From Variibacter gotjawalensis (GTDB lineage Bacteria; Pseudomonadota; Alphaproteobacteria; Rhizobiales; Xanthobacteraceae), in NCBI RefSeq assembly GCF_002355335.1, contig NZ_AP014946.1, positions 1 through 64,000 on the forward strand: a stretch of 64,000 bases of DNA, given 5' to 3'. Shown here piece by piece: positions 52,314-59,510 of this stretch (positions are counted from its first letter, which is position 1; every line of letters starts with the position of its first letter). The notes under the pieces are model-generated. The model did not search any database. It saw nothing but the letters and a program-made list of their open reading frames with translations, and had not been told where the DNA came from. The position numbers were made by a program, and so were the translations under genes.

Positions 52314-52904
52314 ATGAAGCAGCTTCAAAACGATCCCTCTTCCCAAGAAGATGTTGCCGAAATCAGTCTGTTCGGTTTGGGCCATTCTAACGCCAGTCTT
52401 TCTCACTTCGTCAGCCTTCTCGAAGCGCACGCTATTACTGTTGTAGTCGACGTGAGGTCTTCGCCGCGATCCCGCTTCGCGCACTTTTCGGGGACGGCTC
52501 TTTCCCGGTCTCTCGCCAAAGTCTCGATCAGCTACGCGTGGCTCGGCGACAAGCTCGGAGGGAGGTTCAGCCCGACGCTGACTTACGCCGACGTTGAACG
52601 ATCAGATGTGTTCGCAACTGGCATTGCGGAGGTGTTGTCGGCCGCCCGCGGAAGCCGGGTCGCGCTAATGTGCAGTGAGCATGATGCTTGCACCTGCCAC
52701 CGCGCGCTGCTCATCGGTCGACACCTGAAATTCGCGGGGACCCAAATGACCCACATCACTCGAACGGGAGAGACCGAGACCCAACAAGAACTCGAACAGC
52801 GACTAATGCGGATGCACCCGGCTCCGCCTCTGGATGCCACCGATCCTGTAGCCTCTGCTTACGCAATGCAGGAGCGGAAACTGTTCGGGCGGAAACAGCC
52901 GTGA
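52314..52904 (+). CDS. DUF488 family protein
   Basis: 196 residues. The DUF488 pattern is clear: FGLGHSNASLSHFVSLLEAH, VVVDVRSSPRSRFAHF, LGDKLGGR and LMCSEHDACTCHRALLIGRH. The Cys/His cluster near the end may hold a metal. Function is unknown; such proteins are common in mobile and defence contexts. The stop codon overlaps the GTG start of the recombinase (GTGA), so the two are coupled. The start has no Shine-Dalgarno sequence. Confidence 0.85.
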   Translation: MKQLQNDPSSQEDVAEISLFGLGHSNASLSHFVSLLEAHAITVVVDVRSSPRSRFAHFSGTALSRSLAKVSISYAWLGDKLGGRFSPTLTYADVERSDVFATGIAEVLSAARGSRVALMCSEHDACTCHRALLIGRHLKFAGTQMTHITRTGETETQQELEQRLMRMHPAPPLDATDPVASAYAMQERKLFGRKQP

Positions 52905-53908
52905 GCGTGTCACACAAGATCGAAGTCAACTCTTGGACTTTCAACCACTCGCACGCCCCAGTTACGCCTTCCGTGCGTGTCGCGTTCGCACAGTCCTCGG
53001 TTGCAATTAATTGCGCGCTGCCGCCTCTAGTCGCCAGCTACATTGCCCAGAGCATCGCGGCGAGCACGCGGAGAGCATATCGATCAGACCTGGCTCAGTT
53101 CGAGACCTGGGGAGGCACGGTGCCCTGCACTCCTGAGGTTGTGGCGGACTACATATCCGCAATTGCGAGCGTTTACTCAGGCTCGACCCTTCGCCGCCGG
53201 CTGGCTGCGATTGCTAAAGCCCATCGCCTTAGAGGGTGCCTCAGTCCTGTTTCATCAGAAATCGTCAGGGCGACCATACAGGGCATCTCCCGGACACACA
53301 TCCATTCGCGTAGGGAAGCGGCCCCGTTGCTGAAGGAGGACTTGGTCGCGGTGCTCGACGCAATGGGCTCCAGTCCTAAGGACGTTAGGGACCGAGCGTT
53401 ACTGCTCCTGGGCTGGGCCGGCGCATTCCGCCGAAGCGAGATCGTCTCGTTGAACGTCGGTGATGTTGTGCAGGCGCGACAAGGTCTGGTCGTCACTTTG
53501 CGTCGGTCGAAGACAGATCAGACGGGGACGGGCCGACAGATTGGCATCCCATATGGTCGCACACGCCACTGCCCCGTGAACGCGCTCAACGATTGGCTAG
53601 CGTTGCGCGGCGATCACGAAGGCCCCCTGTTTTATTCGGTAAGGCGATGCGGCCAAATGAGATCAAGCCAGCTACCTGCTGCGACGGTTTCCGAAATTGT
53701 GCAGCGACGAGTGGCCGCCACTGGTTTAGTCGGGGGTCCCTATTCTGGTCATTCGTTGAGGGCGGGCTTCATTACGTCGTGTGCTTTGGCCGGGATCGCG
53801 TCTTGGCGTATCCGCAATCAAAGCGGCCATAAGTCGGAGGCGATGTTGACTAGGTACATCAGACGCGGCGAGTTGTTCACCGAGAACCCGGCCGCACAAC
53901 TTCTCTGA
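52901..53908 (+). CDS. Tyrosine recombinase/site-specific integrase
   Basis: 335 residues from the GTG at 52901 that overlaps the DUF488 stop; the longer frame upstream lies inside that gene. The N-terminal SAM-like DNA-binding domain (IAASTRRAYRSDLAQFETWG) is followed by the catalytic domain with Arg about 177 (GAFRRSEIVSL), Lys about 204 (RRSKTDQ), His284-x-x-Arg287 (SGHSLRAGF), His310 (SGHKSEAM) and the nucleophile Tyr319 (LTRYIR). All catalytic residues are present, so it should be active. Likely agent of integration at the tRNA-Thr gene. Confidence 0.92.
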   Translation: MSVSHKIEVNSWTFNHSHAPVTPSVRVAFAQSSVAINCALPPLVASYIAQSIAASTRRAYRSDLAQFETWGGTVPCTPEVVADYISAIASVYSGSTLRRRLAAIAKAHRLRGCLSPVSSEIVRATIQGISRTHIHSRREAAPLLKEDLVAVLDAMGSSPKDVRDRALLLLGWAGAFRRSEIVSLNVGDVVQARQGLVVTLRRSKTDQTGTGRQIGIPYGRTRHCPVNALNDWLALRGDHEGPLFYSVRRCGQMRSSQLPAATVSEIVQRRVAATGLVGGPYSGHSLRAGFITSCALAGIASWRIRNQSGHKSEAMLTRYIRRGELFTENPAAQLL

Positions 53909-53930
53909 AGCCGAGTACGGCGCATCTGCG

Positions 53931-53959
53931 ACAAAAGTTCGCTGACAGCGAACTTTTGT
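53931..53959. terminator. 13-bp perfect palindrome: integrase terminator and/or operator of the retron promoter
   Basis: ACAAAAGTTCGCT (53931-53943) and AGCGAACTTTTGT (53947-53959) pair perfectly around GAC, 22 nt after the integrase stop. The T-rich right arm could end transcription, but the palindrome also touches the -35 box of the candidate retron promoter, so the adjacent HTH protein may bind it. Both readings are inference. Confidence 0.6.
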
Positions 53960-53987
53960 TGACCGTGAGCGAAACGCAGGGTACGAA
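53959..53987 (+). promoter_or_regulatory. Candidate sigma70 promoter of the retron ncRNA
   Basis: TTGACC (53959-53964), a 17-base spacer and TACGAA (53982-53987). Transcription should start near 53994, exactly where the a1 arm of the predicted msr-msd RNA begins. Confidence 0.6.
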
Positions 53988-53992
53988 GGTGC

Positions 53993-54246
53993 CGGCACTT
54001 GGTAGCAAAATGCCGCTTCTACCCGGGGTGGTAACACCCGAGAGGTCTCTCCTCGGAGGGACCTTCCATCTGTCGTTTGGGTTGAGGGAATACAACACAG
54101 CGACGGGTAACACGAGAACTAAGGCACGTTCTCGAGGGACCTGAAGTTACTCCGTTCAATGGTCCTCGACACACAGGCACCCTAGGGCAATCCAGCTCTA
54201 GAGGGTGTTGAGGAAAGGCTAATGGAAGTTAGTCCGCCAAGTGCTG
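53993..54246 (+). ncRNA. Predicted retron msr-msd RNA
   Basis: The ends pair: a1 (53993-54003, CGGCACTTGGT) with a2 (54236-54246, GCCAAGTGCTG), 11 contiguous pairs including two G-U. Just after a1 is TAGC with the candidate branching G at 54005, as in known retrons. Two msr-like hairpins follow: GGGTG-GTAA-CACCC (54026-54039) and AGGTCTCTCC with GGAGGGACCT (54043-54064). The msd part is closed by CTTCCAT (54063-54069) and ATGGAAG (54222-54228), with an inner CAACAC/GTGTTG (54093-54098/54205-54210) and hairpins at 54113-54134, 54133-54168 and 54178-54207. The structure was drawn by eye, and it sits upstream of a retron RT in the expected orientation. Confidence 0.7.
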
Positions 54247-54422
54247 AACGGAATAGGGTTGCCCCGTCCGGGCGAGTGAAGCGCGCTTTGTTGCGCGTGT
54301 TCGTTAACCGGAAGGTGCTGCTGTTGGCGCTGCGTATTGTCTACTGGATGGTACGCATCGTTCGCGCGGTGTCCGGGGGTTAGCTTCAGGTGATTTCCCT
54401 GCGTAGTACGAGGATGAGCGTC
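54247..54422 (+). other. Leader between the msr-msd RNA and the HTH gene
   Basis: No coding frame is convincing here. Two good hairpins are present: GAAGCGCGC with GCGCGTGTTC around TTTGTT (54278-54302), and TGCGTA (54331-54336) with TACGCA (54352-54357). They may terminate or process the ncRNA from the mRNA, but neither has a T-run. Confidence 0.4.
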
Positions 54423-54752
54423 ATGTACAACCGAGCACTCAAGCTGATCCGCGAGTATCACCGGATGAGCAGGACCGAAGTAGCGAACAAGTTAGGACTG
54501 TCGAAATCGTACGTATCGGAACTGGAGCGAGACAAGAAGCCGACGATAGACGTAATCGAGAAGTACGCCGAAGCGTTCAACATCCCTGTGTCGTCGTTGA
54601 TGATCTTCGCGGAAAATTCCAACAATAGTCGTTCGGAACGTTTCCGAACGTTCGCCGCGAGCAAAGTCATCAACATGCTCGATTGGCTTCACGAGATTGC
54701 CGACGAAGATGAACATGCCGAAAGCAAAAAGCTCAAAAAAACTCAAGCTTGA
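54423..54752 (+). CDS. XRE-type helix-turn-helix protein of the retron
   Basis: 109 residues from the ATG at 54423, nine bases after GAGG; ATG 54414 and GTG 54390 are in frame but badly spaced. Residues about 1-62 are a Cro/C1 HTH: LIREYHRMSRTEVANKLGLS then KSYVSELERDKKPTIDVIEK. The tail (63-109) is helical, with acidic then Lys-rich ends. It overlaps the RT gene. A retron class with an HTH partner is known, in which this protein would be the effector or its regulator; which one is not evident. Confidence 0.82.
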   Translation: MYNRALKLIREYHRMSRTEVANKLGLSKSYVSELERDKKPTIDVIEKYAEAFNIPVSSLMIFAENSNNSRSERFRTFAASKVINMLDWLHEIADEDEHAESKKLKKTQA

Positions 54753-55737
54753 GGAATGCTTCCTGCATTCGGTTGCTTCGCCAGTCGATCTGGCGCGTCG
54801 CCTTTTGATCGATCTCCCGGACCTTGAGCGTCTCGCGAACGCTGATCACCGCTTTAAGCAGTGGACGACCAAGAAGGGGCGAAAAATTCAAGAGCCGGTT
54901 CGCGAACTGCAGGTCGTGCATGGCCGCGTGATGCGCCTGCTCTCTGCGGTGGAGCCACCGCTCTATCTTTACTCGGCCGTAGCGGGCCGTTCGTACATCA
55001 CGAACGCTCGGCAGCACGTTGGCGCATATCCGACTGTTAAGCTCGACCTTCAGAAGTTCTTTCCCTCCGTAAAGCGCGCGGCAATCCGCAACTTCTTCGT
55101 TCGTGAGATGAAATGTGCCGGTGATGTCGCGTCGATCTTGGCGAAGATACTGACTTGCAATGGTGCATTGCCGACCGGCAGCCGTGCCAGCTCGATTATG
55201 TCGTTCTACGCTTTCAAATCGATGTTCGACGAACTTGGTGATCTAGCGATTGCCAACAATTGCACCATGACAGTCTATGTCGACGATATCGCCATCTCTG
55301 GCGAGGGCGCACGTCCGCGCCTCTTGGTCAAAGCTCGTCGTATCATCGCAAGGTATGGCCTTAAGTCTCACAAGACGAAGTTCTTCCAAGCCCTGCAGGC
55401 CCGCATCATCACGGGAGTTGTTGTCGACCCTGCCGGCATCGCGCTTCCTCACAGTCGGCGAGTGCAGATCGAGCGCGGCCTCGCGGTCTTGGCTGCTGAA
55501 TGCGATCCAAAGTGGAAACTGGAAATTCTTACGCGGTTAGTTAGTCGCGTGTATGAGGCTGCGCAGATCGCGCCTGCGGAGTTTCTTGCACTGGCAACGG
55601 AACTCTCGAAAGCTCGCGCGGAGCTTTTGAAGAAGGCTTCTGAACTCGCTGTTGCTTCGGTTGCACCTGACCGCCGTTCACACCTTCGTCTAGTGCACTC
55701 CGATGCCAGCACATCAGATCGGGTCGCATCCCCGTGA
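54715..55737 (+). CDS. Retron-type reverse transcriptase
   Basis: 340 residues from the ATG at 54715 (54709 also possible), overlapping the HTH gene by 38 nt. RT motifs in order: retron-specific NARQH (NAxxH, about 97-101), KLDLQKFFPSV (about 109-119), LPTGSRASSIMSFYAFKSMF, catalytic YVDDIAISG (Asp 190-191) and ITGVVVD (about 232-238), the counterpart of the retron VTG motif with Ile for Val. It has the compact length of retron RTs with no maturase or endonuclease domain. It should use the upstream msr-msd RNA as primer and template to make msDNA. Confidence 0.93.
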   Translation: MPKAKSSKKLKLEECFLHSVASPVDLARRLLIDLPDLERLANADHRFKQWTTKKGRKIQEPVRELQVVHGRVMRLLSAVEPPLYLYSAVAGRSYITNARQHVGAYPTVKLDLQKFFPSVKRAAIRNFFVREMKCAGDVASILAKILTCNGALPTGSRASSIMSFYAFKSMFDELGDLAIANNCTMTVYVDDIAISGEGARPRLLVKARRIIARYGLKSHKTKFFQALQARIITGVVVDPAGIALPHSRRVQIERGLAVLAAECDPKWKLEILTRLVSRVYEAAQIAPAEFLALATELSKARAELLKKASELAVASVAPDRRSHLRLVHSDASTSDRVASP

Positions 55738-56135
55738 GCAGCTCTCCCGTTTACTACCAGCGATAATGGTCTCTTCTCATAGGTTGAAATCGCATTGATC
55801 TCGACACGAAGAAGTCGATCAAACCTTAGTCGAAAGGCTCAGGCGTATGACTGCGATATAAGTCGGGAATCTCACTGGCCAGAAATTAAGGCCGCGTACG
55901 CCCCCAACCTATAGACTGCCCGGATCGGGCATCGCCAAGACACCCCCCAGGTAGTCTATGAAGACCGAGTATCACGCGCGTCAGTTCTGCAGCGCTTACA
56001 CGCGGCCGATTTTTTCAAGTCGCCGCCGGGTCCTGGACGAAGACAGAGGTGCCTTTGGGACCTTAACCACAGGCCAGGTGGACAACCTTAACCACCTTCA
56101 TGCAACCTCCGGGTGTCTCGGGAGCATTGAAAGGT
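55738..56135. other. Spacer between the retron and the restriction operon
   Basis: About 400 bp without a convincing gene; one frame of 70 codons (55958-56170) runs into hsdR and has no ribosome site. Near its right end CCTTAACCAC is repeated directly at 56061-56070 and 56086-56095, 25 bp apart, just before hsdR, and may be a regulator site. Confidence 0.45.
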
Positions 56136-59100
56136 ATGTCCGACAACTTCGGATTTTTGGCCGCGCATGACGAACGGCTGCCAGCGTTGGGAGCGCTGGC
56201 GGAGCGGTATTTCCGTGACGATCCGTCGACCTCGATTTTCAAGGTCCGTCAGCTGGCCGAGATCGTCGCCAAGCTTATCGCGGCCCGTTCAGCCTCGTAT
56301 CGTGACGAGCGCGAGACCTTCGAGGAGGTCCTTAGACGCTTATCGTACGACCGGATCATCCCACGAGAAGTCTCCGACATCTTCCACGCGCTGCGGAAGG
56401 CTGGAAACCTTGCGGCTCACGAAGCCAAGGGCAATCACACGACCGCCCTGACAACTCTTAAGCTGGCGCGACAGCTCTGCGTCTGGTTCCACCGAACCTT
56501 CGGCAAGCAACCGAACTTCAACCCCGGAGCTTTCATCCCTCCCGCCCAGCCGGTGGATGCCACCGTCGCGCTGCGTAAGGAGATTGAGGCGCTTCAGCAG
56601 AAGGTGGCAGCCAGCGAAGATGCCGCGACCGTCGCGCGCCGCGAAGCGGAGGAGCACGCGCGAGCCCGCGAAAGCGCGGAGGATCGCCTGCGTCGGGAGG
56701 CCGAAGAACGCGCAACCTGGGAGCTGCTCGCGCAAGAGATCGAGGGTAAGAACACGGCGCTCAGCTCAAAGCTGGAAGTCCTGCAAGCCGCTGCTGAGGC
56801 GACGCCGCGAGCCGAAGTTCTTGAGTTTGTCCAACGCGGCGAAGAAGCCGCCACGAAGATCGACCTCGACGAGGCCGAGACGCGTTCGCTTATCGACCGT
56901 CAGCTCCGCGACCGCGAGTGGGAAGCCGATACAAAGACGATCCGCCACAGCGCGGGCTCGCGTCCCGCGAAAGGTCGCAATCTCGCCATCGCGGAATGGC
57001 CGACGACCACGGGCCCAGCTGACTATGCGCTTTTCGCCGGAACAACGCTCGTTGGCGTCGTCGAGGCAAAGCGGAGACGCAAGAACATCTCTGCGGCTAT
57101 CGACCAAGCTCAGCGTTACTCGCCCGCGATCCTAGACAGCGAAGCCTATCTCGCGAGCGGCTCACCATGGGGCGAGCATCGCGTCCCCTTCGTCTTCGCG
57201 GCTAATGGCCGTTCCTATCTCAAGCAGATCGAGACCGAGAGCGGCATTTGGTTCCGCGATACGAGACGGGCCGCCAACCATCGGCGGGCGCTCGTGGATT
57301 GGCCGACGCCGGACGGCCTGCTCGGGCAGCTTGAGGTCAATCAAGATGCCGCTAACGCGCATCTGAAGACCCTGCCGTTCGAGTTCGGCTTTCCGCTCCG
57401 CCATTACCAAGAGAAAGCAATCCGCGCAGTCGAGACAGCACTTGCGCAAGAGAAACGCACGATGCTGGTCGCAATGGCGACCGGTACCGGCAAGACCAAG
57501 CTCGCCATTGCGTTGCTCTATCGCTTGCTCGCCGCGAAACGTTTCCGCCGTATCTGCTTCGTCGTGGATCGGAGCGCGCTGGGCACGCAAACGGAGGATG
57601 AGTTTTCGACCACTAAAGTCGACGCAGGAAAGACCTTCTCTGAAATTTTCGGGCTCAAGGGGCTGGAGCAAATCGACCCCGAGGCCGAGACGAAGCTGCA
57701 TGTCTGCACGATCCAAGGGCTCGTCAAGCGCGTGCTCTACGCGGCTGATGTGTCGGAAGCGCCGCCGGTCGACCAATACGACCTCATGGTCATTGACGAG
57801 TGCCACCGTGGCTATTTGCTCGACCGCGAAATGTCCGACACTGAGCTGAGTTTCAGAGGCCAAGAAGATTACATCTCAAAGTATCGTCGCGTTCTGGAGT
57901 ACTTCGACGCTGTGAAAATTGGCCTGACAGCAACGCCCGCGCTGCATACCACCGAAATTTTCGGCGAACCTGTGTACAAATATCCCTACCGCGAAGCCGT
58001 GATCGACGGCTTCCTGATTGACCATGAGCCGCCAACCCGGATCGAAACCGCACTAAGCCGCTCCGGCATTGGTTTCTCAGAAGGCGATCAGGTCGACTAC
58101 CTTGCGTCCGATACGGGTGAAGTAAACACCGCAATATTGCCGGACGAGCTTCACTTCGAAGTCGAGCAGTTCAACAAGCAGGTCATCACTTCAGAATTCA
58201 ATCGCGTCGTCGCCGAGGAACTTACGCGGCATATCGATCCGGCGCTGCCGGGAAAGACGTTGATCTTCGCCGCCACCGATGCTCACGCGGATATTGTTGT
58301 CAACGCGATCAGGAACGCTTTCAGAGAGGCCTATGGCGAGATCGACGACGATGCGGTTCGCAAGATCACCGGAAGCGTTGATCGCGTGAAAAGCTTGATC
58401 CGGTCGTTCCGCAATGACGCGAACCCGAAGATCGTCGTGACGGTTGACCTACTGACCACGGGCATCGACATCCCAAAGATCACGAACCTCGTCTTCTTGC
58501 GCCGGGTCAACAGCCGCATCCTCTACGAACAGATGATCGGCCGCGCGACGCGGCAATGTCCCGAGATCGGCAAAGAGGTCTTCCGTATCTTCGATGCGGT
58601 CGATCTCTATCCGCATCTGCAAGGCCTGACCGAGATGAAGCCGGTCGTCGTCAATCCGTCGATCAGCTTCGAGCAACTTGTCGGCGAGATGATCGGCGCA
58701 CGCGACGAAGCGCAGCGCGAGACAATCCGCGAGCAACTCGCGGTTAAGTTGCGCCGCCAGATCAAGCGACTGCCCACCGAGGCCCGCCAACGCTTCGAGG
58801 CGGTCGCGGGCGAAACGCCAGAAGCGATGCTCAACCGCATCCTCGAAGACGAGGCCCCGGCCTTTGCGGCCTGGCTCAAGGACCGCGCCGCCATCGGTCC
58901 AATCCTCGATTGGCGCTCGGACGATGGCAGTCCGCGCCTGATCCCGATCTCCCCGCACGGCGATGAGGTTGTTGCGGTTACGCGTGGTTATGGCGAAGCG
59001 CAGCGGCCGAGGGATTTTCTCGACGGGTTCTCGGCGTTCATTCGCGACAACCTGAACGTCATCGCGGCGCTCAAGCTCGTTGTTCAGCGCCCGCGTGACC

Positions 59101-59510
59101 TCACACGCGCGGACCTCAAAGAATTGCGCGTCGCGCTCGACCTCAAGGGTTACTCAGAGGCGAACCTTCGCCGTGCCTGGGCTGACGCCAAGAACGAAGA
59201 GATCGCTGCATCGATTATCGGGTTCGTTCGCCAGGCCGCGATAGGCGATCCATTGACGCCCTACGCGGACCGTGTGAGAGCCGCAATGCGCCGCATCTCG
59301 GCGAACCGCAAGTGGACGGAACCGCAGAAGCGCTGGCTCCAGCGCATCGGCGAACAAGTCGAGAAGGAAGTTGTCGTCGACCGTGAGGCCATCGACAAAG
59401 AGCCGTTCGTTGCGGACGGCGGCTTCCAGCGGCTCAATAAGGTGTTCGGCGGCGAGCTTGAAAGCGTTCTCGCCGAAATCAACGAAGAGATGTGGAAGAA
59501 GAGCGCCTGA
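56136..59510 (+). CDS. hsdR: Type I restriction enzyme endonuclease subunit HsdR
   Basis: 1124 residues from the ATG at 56136 (GAAAGGT upstream; MSDNFGFLAAHDERL is a family-like start). The N-terminus is a DUF4145-type domain (about 1-125) followed by a coiled coil rich in Glu/Ala/Arg (about 145-230). The nuclease site is seen as ADYALF...VVEAKRR (Asp about 296, Glu310-x-Lys312). The motor domain carries ATGTGKTKLAI (Walker A, about 450-454) and VIDECHRGY (DECH, about 554-557), then TGIDIPKITNLVFLR and QMIGRATR. Complete. It forms the R2M2S complex with the next two genes. Confidence 0.95.
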   Translation: MSDNFGFLAAHDERLPALGALAERYFRDDPSTSIFKVRQLAEIVAKLIAARSASYRDERETFEEVLRRLSYDRIIPREVSDIFHALRKAGNLAAHEAKGNHTTALTTLKLARQLCVWFHRTFGKQPNFNPGAFIPPAQPVDATVALRKEIEALQQKVAASEDAATVARREAEEHARARESAEDRLRREAEERATWELLAQEIEGKNTALSSKLEVLQAAAEATPRAEVLEFVQRGEEAATKIDLDEAETRSLIDRQLRDREWEADTKTIRHSAGSRPAKGRNLAIAEWPTTTGPADYALFAGTTLVGVVEAKRRRKNISAAIDQAQRYSPAILDSEAYLASGSPWGEHRVPFVFAANGRSYLKQIETESGIWFRDTRRAANHRRALVDWPTPDGLLGQLEVNQDAANAHLKTLPFEFGFPLRHYQEKAIRAVETALAQEKRTMLVAMATGTGKTKLAIALLYRLLAAKRFRRICFVVDRSALGTQTEDEFSTTKVDAGKTFSEIFGLKGLEQIDPEAETKLHVCTIQGLVKRVLYAADVSEAPPVDQYDLMVIDECHRGYLLDREMSDTELSFRGQEDYISKYRRVLEYFDAVKIGLTATPALHTTEIFGEPVYKYPYREAVIDGFLIDHEPPTRIETALSRSGIGFSEGDQVDYLASDTGEVNTAILPDELHFEVEQFNKQVITSEFNRVVAEELTRHIDPALPGKTLIFAATDAHADIVVNAIRNAFREAYGEIDDDAVRKITGSVDRVKSLIRSFRNDANPKIVVTVDLLTTGIDIPKITNLVFLRRVNSRILYEQMIGRATRQCPEIGKEVFRIFDAVDLYPHLQGLTEMKPVVVNPSISFEQLVGEMIGARDEAQRETIREQLAVKLRRQIKRLPTEARQRFEAVAGETPEAMLNRILEDEAPAFAAWLKDRAAIGPILDWRSDDGSPRLIPISPHGDEVVAVTRGYGEAQRPRDFLDGFSAFIRDNLNVIAALKLVVQRPRDLTRADLKELRVALDLKGYSEANLRRAWADAKNEEIAASIIGFVRQAAIGDPLTPYADRVRAAMRRISANRKWTEPQKRWLQRIGEQVEKEVVVDREAIDKEPFVADGGFQRLNKVFGGELESVLAEINEEMWKKSA

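Noticed and set aside
52688-52900. 71-codon N-terminal extension of the integrase
   Set aside because: It runs inside the DUF488 gene in another frame; the GTG at 52901 overlapping the DUF488 stop gives a normal recombinase N-terminus.
54113-54207. The run of hairpins read as a CRISPR array
   Set aside because: The stems differ in sequence and spacing; there are no identical repeats of 24-40 nt and no cas genes.
54715-55737. Group II intron or diversity-generating retroelement RT
   Set aside because: The protein is short, has the NAxxH retron motif, no maturase/HNH domain, and no template/variable repeat pair or intron RNA was seen.
55958-56170. 70-codon frame before hsdR
   Set aside because: No ribosome site, overlaps hsdR, and shows no hydrophobic or domain pattern.
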